Source: Voacanga thouarsii
Taxonomy: Eukaryota; Streptophyta; Magnoliopsida; Gentianales; Apocynaceae
Direction of reading: 5' to 3'
Assembly (NCBI GenBank): GCA_026120185.1
Contig: JANUWF010002128.1
Coordinates: forward strand, 310,001-374,000
Length of the DNA: 64,000 bases
Shown: positions 22,826 to 34,689 of the stretch, piece after piece
Numbering within the stretch: the first letter of the stretch is position 1
Layout: each line of letters opens with the position of its first letter
The notes under the pieces: generated by a model
Databases searched by the model: none
Told to the model about the DNA's origin: nothing
The model's input: the letters and a program-made list of their open reading frames with translations, nothing else
Made by a program: the position numbers and the translations under genes

Positions 22826-24581
22826 TATGTGTGAGCCAACCGATTTCCTTTTCTTTCGTGGACTTATTGGGCTGTGGTTTTTATTTCTTTTAGTGGGCTA
22901 GGGTCCATAAGGATTAAAAGTTAGAATTGTAAGTGGTGGGGCTAAGTTGCAATTATTTAGTTCGGGAGTTTTTATTAATTACTCAATTATAGGCTCAGTC
23001 AGGTTCTGAATAGTGTCGTTGTTTCTGAAGCCATTCCAGAAGAGGAGAAAAGTGAATAGAAAGGAGAATCTAAGAAGAGGATTAAGCCTTTAGCATCAAC
23101 TCTTGGTAAGTTAGCCTTCCTCTTGTGATTTTTGATATTATAACCTAGGATTAAGGTAAATTGTTCTTGAATTGAAGTTAGAGGGTTAGGGTTCTAAAAT
23201 TTGGGAAAAATCTATTAGATGATTAATTGTATTGTTTAGGTTTCAATTGAAGGTGAATAAGTATTTGAAGGCTTCAGTGGAAGCTTTGGTTGGTTCCTAG
23301 AGGCTGAATTCAGTAGGTAAGGAGATTTGAGTTTTCTGCGTTTTGGTTTCTGGTTACTGTTTTCTTCGAAATCTAAGCTGTTCTTGAATTCTTTATGAAA
23401 ATACTATTCTGAATATATGGAAAATAGTAATGAGCATGATATGTTTACTTGTTAAATTCTGTTTTGATGTTACAAATGGAATTTATGAGTTTAAGTTGGG
23501 TTCTATGTTTATGTTCTGATTTTAATTCATCAAAATGTTGAATTGCTTGTGGGTACTGCTTTGGTAGGGAATTCCCAACTTTATATGTTGTAATGCCCTA
23601 TTAGGGGGATAAAATACATAGGATAAGCTAAGGCCCTTCTTCCAATGGGATATAATAATTAGGAAACTGATCGGTTAAGTCAAATCAAAGTTCCCAAGCA
23701 TGAATCATCTTCGTGAATTAAGCTTTGTTTAAGTATGTATGAGTATGTATAATTTATTCTTGATGCACAAATCGGTGTTTTCATTATTAAAGTGGGTGTT
23801 TGGAACAATATATTTGGACTAAGATATTGCAGATTGGCTTTTGACTGTTTTGGAAATCGTGTCCGTGCATTCTAGAATACACCCGGCACTGGCCCTTTCA
23901 CTCACGGACGGTGCCGGCCTCACCCTGGCCAACGCCAACCCGGTGCCAGGTCCACTCTATTTTGACTTTGGCACTAGTTTTCTTCAATTGAAGTGATAGT
24001 CTTCTCACTTGTTTTCTTCACTATTATTTTCACTGGAAAAACAACACTGGTTTGGTTTTCATGTGTCGGATATGCCTCATTGGATTTAATACTGAGTAAG
24101 GTTAAGAGATTCATTGTTCCTCTTTTCCCTCCCTCTTGTTTCTTGGTGTGATACTCCAAGACCTTCACCTGGTGCGACTAACAAACCAGGAAGATTTGTT
24201 AAAACCACATGAGTTGTGTTTATCCTAAACATCTAAGCTCTTTTGACCAAATATTTTGTAAATGTATATATATATGTAGAATACTGAATCCTAGGTAGGC
24301 CAGATTTTCTTACTGAGCTAGTGAGCTCACTCCTTATTCAACATTTTGCAGGTTCTTAGATGAGGATGAGTTCAAAGAATGGTTTGAAGAGGATCTAAAG
24401 TGACTAGTCATTTTTCATTTTCCATCAGTTTTATGTATGTTTTATTTTGGATTCAAAGATGTTCTAAGGATATTGTCTAATTATTACTAGAATGTTATGT
24501 TCTGGGTTTTTTATGGTATGTAAGGGTTCGACATTCCTTTTTAGGGTGTTGCCATGTCATCCTTAGTTTCGGGGCATGACA
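22826..24581 (+). mobile_element. Chromovirus-type LTR fragment
   Basis: The 3' end reads TAGTTTCGGGGCATGACA, the typical terminus of Tekay/Del-type LTRs. A block with GTGAGCTCACTCCTTATTC and ATTTTGCAGG (about 24320-24352) parallels the U3/R region of the LTRs at 3590-3640 and 55980-56045. No internal region follows, because a TRIM starts at 24589. The left boundary is not visible and may lie left of 18475, split by the solo LTR insertion. A GC-rich stretch at 23882-23950 contains GGTGCCGGCC. Confidence 0.6.
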
Positions 24582-24588
24582 CTGAGAA

Positions 24589-25088
24589 TGTCACGCCCTA
24601 TGCCCGCGGACTCGGGAGCACCACTATAGGCCTGGCAGCACCCACGGTTAACTAATTGGCTGCCATCCTTACTGGGTTAAAACAGATATTCCAAATTGAC
24701 AATGGGTAATTAAGCCCATTATTATATACTATTCATACTTTTCATCCCAATTGTATGTGGGATTAGGATATCACATTCACCCTTCCATTATGCCCAAGCA
24801 TCCTCACTGGGCATATACTTTAGGGGCCAAACCTCAAACCAACCAGATAGTGTGGCTTAATTCCCACAACGAGGGTTGGTTACCTGCTCTGATACCAAAT
24901 GTCATGCTCTTACTCGCGGACTCGGGAGCGCGACTATGGGCTTGACAGCACCTACGGTAAACTACTTGGCCACCCTCCTCACTGGGCCAAAATGGATATC
25001 CTAAGTTGACAATTGTTATTTAGGCCCATACTTATATACCATTCATACTTCTCATCCCAATCCCATCTGGGATTTGGGTATTATAGCA
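24589..25088 (-). mobile_element. TRIM (miniature LTR retrotransposon), complete structure
   Basis: Two direct repeats of 187 and 189 bp (24589-24775 and 24900-25088) both start TGTCA and end in CA on the plus strand. They share GCGGACTCGGGAGC and a TTCATACTT..TCATCCCAAT block. On the minus strand, the end of the right repeat is followed by TTTGGTATCAGAGCAGG, the initiator-Met tRNA primer site. The 124 bp interior ends in a purine tract, TGGAAGGGTGAA, directly before the second repeat. There is no coding capacity, which is the definition of a TRIM. I saw no matching target duplication. Confidence 0.82.
24883..24897 (-). other. Primer binding site of the TRIM (initiator-Met type)
   Basis: The minus strand reads TGGTATCAGAGCAGG two bases after the LTR terminus. 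The first 12 bases are the standard complement of the plant initiator-Met tRNA 3' end. Confidence 0.85.
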
Positions 25089-26762
25089 TGTCTACTGTAG
25101 AAGAAAAAAATAACGTATGAAAATGGAAAAAAAAATGAGCGAATGAACAAACCAAAAAATATTTTTATCTTAGGAAAAAAAAAAAAAAGAAGTTCTCTGT
25201 TGAAAAGGGTGTTAATATGGAGAGAAATATCAAGTATTGTTCGCTGCACTCTTTTAAGGCTATCCCGAAGTGTTAAGATTCGTAGACTCTTAAATGCGAA
25301 AAACATCCACGAATCCCTTTCGAGGATCTAAGTAAACGATTAAGAAGATCATAGGTTTGTAGAATTATCTTTGTTTGGTATAATCGATATCCTTCGATTC
25401 TGATTCTATCACTGTACGTGCAGCCCGAACGATCACCAGACGCTGCAGTGTGCGAAAATCCTCTATCGGATACACGCCGCGAACTCACTCCTTACCCGGG
25501 GAGTGCTAGCGCCTAAGGTTTGAGAGGTTTTTTTTCTGATCAATGGAGGCACGAATATTCTCAGTAGAAGTTGGCACACCCAAGAAGATGGCTAGGGTTT
25601 TCTTAAAAACCCACTCCGAACATCTTAGAGTCCAACCCTAATAATATCTTATCGTATTTTAATTTAAATTCAAATTAAATTAAAACTGATATGATAAGAT
25701 TCTGCCATTATCTCGATAATTTAACTAATTAATTTACCGAGACAGATTCTTATAATCTGGACATCATCCAAATACATCGAATGTGGACATATTTCCAAAT
25801 TCATTGTATCTGGTAAATTTTCTAAGTTCGATTAACTTAGACATATTTTCAGATTCATCAAATCTGGTCACCACAAAAATAACCTAACAAGTTCGCTTAT
25901 TGTGTGGCCCTATTGGTTCGTTTAACACTGACAGTGTGCCTAAATCATATTTAAATGGCTCACAAGTTATAAGCGGTTTCTAGCAAAACATTATAACTAT
26001 CCAGGTTAAATGAAGATCGGTGATCTCTTTAAACCAAACCATAATTTTACATTTAGTCCATTTGTCACACGATATCCAAATTAAGCATAAGGCACGGAGC
26101 ATGTCATCCTTATTAAGTTTAATCAATTATTTCTTGATTTCATAGTAGACTGTTCAAACAAATTATATCAATATCTTAGATTGATATATTTGAGCACGAC
26201 CATGCATTTTTACAGTCTAACTTATCAAGGGGGCAAATTCCTTCACTATCAATCATATTCCTCTCACTGATTTATTCTATATCCAATAGTAGTCTAATTT
26301 ATTATCTGGTTAAAGACAACTTTAGACAACGTCAAAATACATAAATTATCAAGTAGGAAAATATTATGAATTTAGGTCGAAGGACTTTTAATATTATTAT
26401 GGCTAGAAAGTACTTATGACATGTTCCATGAAGTACTCTCACAGTGGATCATGTCCAGTACAATATTCTCTAATATTTATTTATGTTTGGACTTGATATC
26501 ACAGATATCCATGACTAGTAAAACATAGCCATCCAGTCACAAACATACTAATCTTAATTTATTATTGTTCCATTAACAATAAATGATCAGGGACAAATTT
26601 AGAATTGCCATTGTATTCATTGTTGGGTTTTACTATCAAGTCATGTACTTGATGACCACAAAACAAAACGCACTATTCATGGAAAGCAAAGCCTCATATT
26701 ATTATATAAAACATAACGACAATAGTATAAGTACAAATTAACTCTAGGGCATATCCCCAACA
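25089..26762 (-). mobile_element. Copia-type solo LTR
   Basis: On the minus strand it starts TGTTGGGGATATGCCC at 26762, a common start of plant copia LTRs. It ends in GTAGACA at 25089, directly against the TRIM. A T-rich run near the end of the LTR matches the A-run style of the copia LTR at 16090. No coding sequence or primer site follows. I could not find a matching target duplication (TAGCA on the left, CTAGG on the right), so one border may be altered. Confidence 0.65.
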
Positions 26763-27246
26763 CTAGGTACAAAAAAAAATGAAGAAAAATGATGACTATA
26801 AAGAGGCTAATGCAATAAATGAAGAGAAAACCATTCACTTGTAGCTATCGATTCCATAACTCTTAAAGAAAAAAAAAGAGTGGAGTGTTTCTTTATTTTG
26901 CCACTTAAGGTTATACGAATTTGATTCTATGATGCTTGAAGTTAGTTAAACGACATGACTTGTATGATTCATGTTGTCTATGTTTTAGCTTAAAGGGTAG
27001 AAGAATTTTCTTGTATTGAGTGCGAGCATGTATAACTTAACTTTGAGGGCCTTAGAGATATTTAGATTAATACACACGTTTGCAAACATTTTTCTAAAAG
27101 GGTTGAATGAATGGTGATTCTTTGTTCACGGTTCAAGGAAAATTGTGGCTTCATTATTGGTGATCTTATGTTGAGTAGTTGCTTTATTTTGCCTTATCTT
27201 AAGTGTTTGCTTGACAGCAAGCAAAGGGTAATGTATGGGGGGAATG
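26763..27246 (+). other. Athila 3' internal tail and polypurine tract, copy 3
   Basis: This non-coding stretch ends in TTGCTTGACAGCAAGCAAAG and GTATGGGGGGAATG just before the LTR at 27247. It parallels the end of the first Athila tail at 9640-9687. The rest of the element is absent to the left. Confidence 0.7.
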
Positions 27247-28656
27247 TGATAGGGCCTAAATTTACCCATATTTTCGTAGTTATTTGTAGTTATTTTGTGA
27301 TACTTTTAATTCAATAACTAGCCAATTTTTCTTCATATTTGATATTTTCCTTGTGGAAAATATTTTTGGTGATTCTATACAGAAATTGATGAAATTGGAG
27401 AATAAAAGTCGGAGTTCCAGTAGATACCCAGTGCCGGCCCAGAGAAACTAAATTGTCGCCGGCCCTTCTCTGAAATTTTAGGGCAAAATAGGAAAAAATG
27501 CAGAGCAATCAGGAATTTCCAGTGTACAACAGATAAATCGACGCCAACCTTAGTCTGTTTTGAGGCAGTTTGGAAGTCTTTTTGGGAGTAGAAATGAGAA
27601 ATTCCTAAGAAGTCTTGTACTTCCCAACTTGAAATCGACCCAAAACTTCTAGGAAATGTCTTTTAGAAACCAAGAGGCGTATATGAACAAGAAAAGTTTG
27701 AATTTAACATGTGAATGAAAAGACCAAAGTTGAGATTATTCATTAAAGGAGGATTTCATCACTTAAGAGGTATTATTTCAAGAATCTTCAAAGGAGGAAG
27801 AAGAGAGCTTATCTATGAGTTATTTCTAAAACTTTTATTTTCTTTTTCATTGAACAATGATAACATCAATGCTATTATTGTATTTGGGTATTATTTTTGC
27901 ATTTGTGATGTTGGATTAGTTTAGTCTTTTGTTGAATTAATTACTATTCTTCGTCTTTGATTACTTGCTTTTAGTGATGAATTGATGAGATTACACCATT
28001 CCTCTAATTAGCTTAAGAAAGTGGTTAGGAGATAGTTTTAATTACTCAATTCTAATTTTATTTTGTTAACTATGTCAAGAGAGAGGGTAACTCAAGAACT
28101 TTAGTTATTAATGGCAGTTGATTTCACTTAGAGATAGGAGAATTAATGAGTTTCACACCTTTATCACCTAGAGATACGGATAATTATCAAAAGACTTATG
28201 TTTTATGTATATTTTAGTTATTTTAGTGAGATAAAGATGTCTATTAAAGTACTAAGAGACAGTGAAACCATAACTCGAGTGAGAGTGGATTCTGTATTAC
28301 TCTTTCACGATGCTAAGATAATGATTAACTATGATAATTGCTAATAATTCATTATCATGTCTTTGAGAGTATCTGGCTAATTACATTTTTTTTTTCTTCT
28401 CCAAGAGTTGTGTATATTTTTACATTTATTTTTACCTTTATTGTTTATCACTTTATTTGGTCGGTTAAGCAATGATTGAAATGTAACTAACGATAGTTGT
28501 TCTTTGATGATTGATACTTGTTAATTTCGTATAGTATGCTTAATGATGAGTATACTTGCTTATATGTGTAATTTGGAGATTAATGTTTTAATTAAAAATG
28601 TAATTGGGAATAGACATAAAACCACATGATTTTTATAGCCCAAATTTAACACATCA
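27247..28656 (+). mobile_element. Athila-like 3' LTR, copy 3
   Basis: It starts TGATAGGGCCTAAATTTACC after the polypurine tract and ends TTTAACACATCA, matching the ends at 11198 and 52200. It carries two GCCGGCCC words at 27431-27465, in the same part of U3 as the GC-rich repeats of copy 1. Length is about 1.41 kb. Confidence 0.85.
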
Positions 28657-31136
28657 GTGCTCATTGTCAATATTCTCTTTTTAGGCACCAATCACATAAT
28701 GGAGCTATTTCAATTTGTTAGCTCTATAGTGATAAAATAAACAAAAATCCACCATTCTCGAAGCTAGAAGATCTTAAGCCTAACTTATTTTATTCTATTA
28801 CTTCCTCTCCTGGCATGACAATTTTCTTAACACGTAGAAATACAACGGGAGAAGAATGTAGGTTGTGAATCCATCAAAAAATGAGTAGCAGCATTAAGGA
28901 GAATACTGCATTTTCAAAACCTCATCTTTCTTCTACTCTTAAAATCTTGGCCTTCTAGTTTATCTACAATTCAGCCATTGTAGCTATGAAATCATAAAAC
29001 AAATAGAGTTTCTCCTTTTCAACTAAACCAAGTAGATAACTAGAGACGACAATCATTGTAAAAAGGAACACAAATAAAAATCATATTTTATAGAAAAGAA
29101 ATTATAGCAGACAAATCTACGTTAGAGAGAAGGCCAAATTTTTTTGGACATAATTAGGCCTAAAGTTAGTAACCCATTTTACCAATTTTCTAAATTTCCT
29201 AGATAGAATCACATTTCTCTTCTACAGACATCCGTCTAGTAAAAGACCAACCATGCCCAATAACTACAAGCAGTCCAATAAGAAATAGCAAAGAAAAAGG
29301 AGAACAAAGAAAATGTTCTTAAAGTATAAAATTTGCCATAGGTGACCTTAAATATTCTTGAATTGTAGATGGCAGCTCTCTGTTTCTTCCTTTTTTCTAT
29401 TGAAATTTCACAACCCAGCATTAGAGTTTGTCTATTACCAGCAATTTCTTGATATTGGAAATTATTAAAAACGTGCCAAGAAGATTAATTTTGGAAGTTA
29501 GCTTACTTCGCCTCTCAATTCCCTTCTCGGTCTTGATTTCTCAGAAACTCACCTACTAACCGATAGGCTCACAATGACCATACAAAGACTTGATCACAAA
29601 CTTTTGACGACAAGTAAGCTTTTGGTCACCAAATAACCCTCCACTTAATATTTTGTGCCATTTTCTAGTGACGTGCATTAAGGATTTCAAATATTAAGTG
29701 GAGGGTTATTGAAATGTAGCAATCTAATAGCACATGCAAATCCAAAACCAGCGAAATAAATGTAGTTTTGATGCACAACTTATCAATGACTGCTTATTAC
29801 CCAGGTCGATGTTATTTCAATTAAATAATGCAATAAAAGCATAACTTTTTAGCGAGTAGACAATAATGGTCCCCACAAACAAAATCTAACTTTGTGATAT
29901 ATTGAAGGATCTAGATCTAACAAGCTAAGCACACCAAAAAATACAAGAAATCCACATTTCCTTTCGTCCATATTTGAGTCAATTTTGCCCTCAGAACATT
30001 TCCACTTTCCAGTTTGCAAACAAATGGTAATGAAATCCTTTAAGTTTCAACTAAAATAAAAGAGGTAAGAATCATTAAAAATTCAAGTACAAATCGTATG
30101 TTTACCCTACCAAGAAAAGTAATTATATTCCTTAATTTCATAGCAAAATATTCATTACATTTATTAAAGGCTATCCATCTGACCTTTCATTAGTTCATGT
30201 CCTATTCCTCCTACTCAGAACACATAATATGATTCATTAATTCAATTTAATCCACTTCAAAATAACATGCCACACCTATAGTGTCATAGAAATTTTTCCT
30301 GTCTCTTGGCGGGGATTGATTAATACAATAGAAGTGGGAAATTTTGTAGCATCCCCACAAGATTAATCTTAGACGATCTAACTCCATGATATATGTTAGA
30401 ATCGCTAGAGGGTGGGATAGGAGATACAACAAAGGCAACAACAACATCTGCATTGAATCTTCATAAAAAGGCATCCAACTGTATATGGAAATTTGCATGT
30501 ATTTGCTTTTTTTTTTTTCCTTCTCAAATTTGGCATAAAAACTCCTCTCTTTCTCATTGTATGCATTGCTCAATTTGCTCCCTCACGTGCTCCTCCATCT
30601 CAACACACACTTGCTTTACATGTGCAACAATACTGAATGTTGTATAATCCCTTATGGATGTCTTTATAGGGCATTTTCCCATACATCTCATTCTTCCCAT
30701 TTTATCAGATCCCATTACCTTGGTAAAATTTTTTCACTTTGCTAATGCTATCTATTCTCTCTCAGGTAGTGTTATGAACTCCTGATCATTTCACCGTGAA
30801 ATACAAGATGAAAACCTAGCATCTTGGATTAATATAGCTAAGTAGGCATATGAGAAACAATAGCTAATTTGCATTTTATAAGAAAATGGACATGCATTCT
30901 TCTTATCAGTCTATTTCTTATCCTAAACAAATAAACATATAAAAAACTTACAATCACATCGGATGTAACCTTATCAGCACAATTACTATTCCTTTTTTGG
31001 TCTCTAGGAAAATATCTGATATGAGCATGAAAGCATCTTAATTTTAAAATCAAATATTCAAGAGCCAGTCATCCAAATCTCTACTAAACCCACATCACAC
31101 AAGAGCACTAAATGCAAAGCAATTAATACTGTTGAG
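28657..31136. other. Stretch without a recognisable gene or element
   Basis: About 2.5 kb have no convincing coding frame, LTR or repeat shared with the rest of the window. The only structure I see is a 22 bp inverted repeat at 29632-29711. A minus-strand frame at 30247-30573 is low complexity and lacks any motif I know. This may be the least disturbed background, or an element family I do not recognise. Confidence 0.5.
29632..29711. repeat. Short inverted repeat (22 bp arms, about 35 nt loop)
   Basis: AATAACCCTCCACTTAATAT on the left is matched by its exact reverse complement at 29690-29711. The arms would form a strong stem. It could be a tiny foldback element or a stem-loop. Confidence 0.75.
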
Positions 31137-32373
31137 ATTTAGGTGAGTCTAGCTAATATCAAAGACACCTAAACTGCCAAATCTAGTATAAGATTAAAAA
31201 ATCAAGAATACAAATTTGAAAGCACCCAAAACCAAATAGAACCCTAGAATGGAAGAAATTATAAGATCCAATTTAGAGAAAAATAAATGGATTTTCTCCA
31301 GGAATTTAGATAGTAGAACCAAATATGAGACTATTCCATTTGATACGTCTTGATTGATATGGGAATCACCTAATAGGATCACCCTCACAACTCTCTTCAT
31401 GAGAGAAAATCTAAAACTTCAAAATATAATGCCTAAAATCGCATAAACAAGTGCTATAATAGGGTATATATAGGCCCCCAATTACCCTAACTAATTAGTA
31501 AACTGATACTAGAACTTTGGTGGCCGTAATAAAAGTTTTTAAGCCCCAAAATATAATAATACTATAGAAAAAAATTACAATAAAATAAAGCTGGAACTAA
31601 GAAAAACAAAATAATTGAAGATTACTTAGTATGGGCCAGCACCAATTTAGTAGCTTGAGCTGGCAGCAGTTCATTATTAGATAGGCAATTCATTTCATAG
31701 CACTTAACTAGTGCTAAATCTAGAGCTACTCGTTTTCTCTTTTGATAGCTCTGCTTTTTTTCTATGTTCTTGATAGTTTGTAACCTAAATCTTAACCTTG
31801 ACCTCCACTATTGTCTTGGATATTTCCTTGACCTTTCAAATGAATTTTAAGTCAAATTTGTTCCTCTTTGAAGCTTTTTGGGATTGCATTCCATCTTTAC
31901 TTTAGATGTCTAATTCTTGGCCATGTGATTGCCTTACTTTCCATAAGGATTGTTGTTTTCATTGTATCCATTTGGCCTTTTTTTTTTTTTTTTATTTTTA
32001 TCATCCATCTCTTCACATATCTTTTGGCCCTTGGTTTGTAGAATGTGTTACCTTGAAACCTCTTGAATATTTATCTCACCTAAAGGGCCATGAGTTATAT
32101 CTTTGTCTTCCTTCCCCTTTCATGGAATTGGCCCTCATGCATAGGATAATTCATATCATTTCTCTCTTTTTTGAGAAGGATTCCTCTTCGAATCAGTACC
32201 TATATTTAGTACAGATAAGAATTTTGGTGTGAGGAAAAAACTTTTGGCCTTTGTTCCCCACTTAGCTTCCTTGGTTTCTCTCTTTACAACCCCAATTTCT
32301 ACTCTTATTTTACATCTACTCGCACTTTTCTCTTTCTTGTACTTTTCCCCCTTCGAGTCCAAATGAGGCACTC

Positions 32374-32976
32374 TCATTTTTCTCCATACTCTTTCTTTAG
32401 TTGTTCTTGATTTTGAATTTTTACTTTCTCTTTCTCCACTTTTTCTCTCCCCTTATTTTCGCTTCCCTTATATTCTTGTTTGGTCCTTTCTTGTTTCTTT
32501 CCTTCATTCTCTTTTCTCTTTCTATCTCTTTCCCTTATGACATTTTGATCTTTCAAGACCTCACTAAGGGATATTGGAAGGAATGGAAAATTATTTTCCT
32601 CCTTGCTCGAGGTATACTTATGCTTTCACCTATTATGTATCAACTTTTTATTAAACATCTATGGCCTTCCCAAAAATAGTTCTCCAACATGCATCGCCAT
32701 CACATCATAAATTACTTGATCATCATACTGTCCTATATTAAATGCAACCTTGGCTTGTTTTTTTACCTCCATCTCACCACAATCATTCGTCTATTGAAGC
32801 TTGTATGCCTTAGGATGCTTTATGGTCTCTATACTCAACTTCTCCACCAATGTAGCACTTATAAATTTAGTACACCTTTCCACATATATTGTTAGACTAC
32901 GTGGCCTTTGGTTCACAAGATATTTTGAGTAAAAAGATATTATCCTTTTGTGATTCATCTTTATCCTCAGCAACAT
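32374..32976 (-). pseudogene. Gypsy aspartic protease region (broken)
   Basis: The frame from 32976 reads KYLVNQRPRSLTI, then ATLVEKLSIETIKHPKAYKLQ-like text. This matches the chromovirus pattern RCLVNGKVCSLIID..GSCTNVAS followed by TLVEKL..HPRPYKLQ. The catalytic D-G-S triad is replaced (YVERCTKF), so it is dead. Downstream, across shifts, come VKKQAKVAFNIGQYDDQVI, VMAMHVGELFLGRP and HKYTSSKEENNFPFLPISLSE, the usual LLGRPWQFDR..NRYSF region. A Lys/Glu-rich linker follows. Confidence 0.55.
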
Positions 32977-33689
32977 ATATACCCAACACTATACTAGCTA
33001 CAACAATTAGTCAACTCCTTCGCTCCAACACATTTCTATTTTCACCATCTTCTCCATCTCTAGGCATTGTGGTCTCCATAAACAATTTTGTTGGTGTTTC
33101 CCTCTTTATGACCTTATATTCATCCTTTTTTTTCTTTTTTTTTTTTTTGATACAAGCTTTCTCCTAATTCATGTCTACATGTAGCATTTTTGGGACTCTA
33201 TCTATAGTATATATTTGCTCCATATCAAACTCTTTATCATTATTTTTAATGTTTAATTTGTCATCTCTATATTTGTTGTCTATGTCTTGTGTCAATATAT
33301 CTCCTTTTCCTCATGTTCTTTCTTAACCTTTTAGTTTGGAAAATATTGACTTTTTGTTTCTTCTCTTTCCCAAATTCATGCAACTCATTTTGAACAATCT
33401 TTACAATTTCCATCTTATCATTCATTTTTTCCTCTTTGTTCCAAACGACCTCAACATGTTCTTTAGCTTCAAAATCAATTTTTTGCATTTAATCATATTG
33501 CCCATTCTTTAACTCAAAGATAAGTAATGATGTTCCGAGAGTGGTTTTGTTCTATTAGCTACATTGTAATCTAAAGCACTTCCAAAGATAAGTACGTGAA
33601 CTGTGTTCATGGTTGGAACGATACTTACAAGGATTCACTATACTTCTTTTCAACTTACCCCTTCTTCATTAACTTTCTTTTCTTAGAGA

Positions 33690-34049
33690 AACATGTATGT
33701 CATAGTCAAAATACCAACAATTATAACAAACATAATCTTGAATTCTTCTCAAACCATTCTTAGAAGAATTTTGTAATGCACTCCATTACCTTGGCCTAGA
33801 TCTTTTTGGACTTCCATATAAGCACCTATATTCCCTTTCTTTTGTCATACCTTTTGTTATGTCTTGTGATACACTCTTTAAATAATCTTGTGGTCCTTCT
33901 ACACAAACTCCATCATTCCAGTGACTTATATTCACATGATCATCCACTTCATGTTTGTATTCTTAATCTACATATCTCCCATAACTACTCCTAATTGGAC
34001 ATTACTCTTCATTATAATCATATCCTCTACTTTCATTCCAACTAGACAT
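33690..34049 (-). pseudogene. Gypsy gag fragment with degenerate zinc knuckle
   Basis: A Met codon at 34049-34047 starts a frame rich in Tyr, Arg and Asp (RGYDYNEE, then SSYGRYVD), like the N-terminus of CRM-type gag. After stops it reaches CYNCWYFDYDIHVSLRK near 33720, which sits where CFKCxxxGHxxxxC is expected. Only the first Cys pair and one His remain. The central capsid domain appears deleted. Function would be particle assembly and RNA binding. Confidence 0.4.
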
Positions 34050-34689
34050 GATGTGACGTTACAAAAGAGTTTAACCTGCAAATTTGAGAAGAAGAACTTT
34101 CTCACTTCACTTCCTCATGTGTTTGCCATTCTTTTAATAGCATTTTTTTTTCTCATGGCACTCTCTTTTGGGTTTTATCAAAATGAGCTCACCCCCTTGC
34201 CTTTTTGACACTCTTAATTCCACAAATCAAGTTCTTTTCGAATTCTCCCCAATTTGAAGGATTTAGTTCTACTAGTTAAAGTCAACTAAATTCTAAAAGT
34301 TCAAGGAAAAGGAAGTTCCTAAGAAGAAATTAGCTATCACTAGATGGATGACAAGAATTAGACTTAGTCAACAAGAATTTTCAAATAAAAAGTTGCCACA
34401 TAAACTTAAGGATTTTAAGAAAGATAGATAGGGACAACAAGTAAGCAAAGTCCTACAATGATTCAAATAATAAGGATAATAAGCAATAGGACTCGGAGAT
34501 AGGAATGATCATTTCAATCCCTGTTATCACAAGGAGATATCAATCAAGGTATTCAACCCACCTAAGGCTAGAAATATTCTAATGAAATTCAACACAAGTG
34601 AAAAATGTAAGTCGAGAACCGTTATAAGACTTTGTAAATGTATGTTAGCATTTCATCAAACACTTAGTAGGCATCTATTCAAATGAGGG
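34050..34689. other. Unassigned stretch
   Basis: I see no gene, LTR terminus or repeat here. It lies between the upstream side of the old gypsy remnant and a copia LTR fragment, and may be the decayed 5' leader or LTR of the gypsy remnant. Confidence 0.4.

Larger units (their letters stand above)
31137..34049 (-). mobile_element. Ancient Ty3/gypsy (chromovirus-like) remnant, gag and protease only
   Basis: On the minus strand the order is a gag start near 34049, a degenerate zinc knuckle near 33720, a protease region (32976-32374) and then non-coding sequence with a CTATATATAC TATA-like word near 31470. RT, RNase H and integrase are absent. The protease text resembles CRM-type plant chromoviruses. 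The outer borders are not defined. Confidence 0.5.

Noticed and set aside
23589..24581. A shorter LTR starting at TGTAATGCCC (23589)
   Set aside because: The termini are loosely inverted, but sequence to the left continues in the style of the same LTR and no target duplication was found.
24584..25093. Target-site duplication for the TRIM
   Set aside because: GAGAA on the left and TGTCT on the right do not match. The right flank is the terminus of another LTR.
25084..26767. Target-site duplication for the copia solo LTR
   Set aside because: TAGCA and CTAGG differ, so I did not claim one.
28657..28690. A possible Asp-tRNA primer site after the LTR at 27247-28656
   Set aside because: GTGCTCATTGTCAAT resembles the site only loosely, and the polypurine tract before the LTR already marks it as a 3' LTR.
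30247..30573. Possible host gene on the minus strand
   Set aside because: No known motif, no splice structure that I can support, and low-complexity composition.
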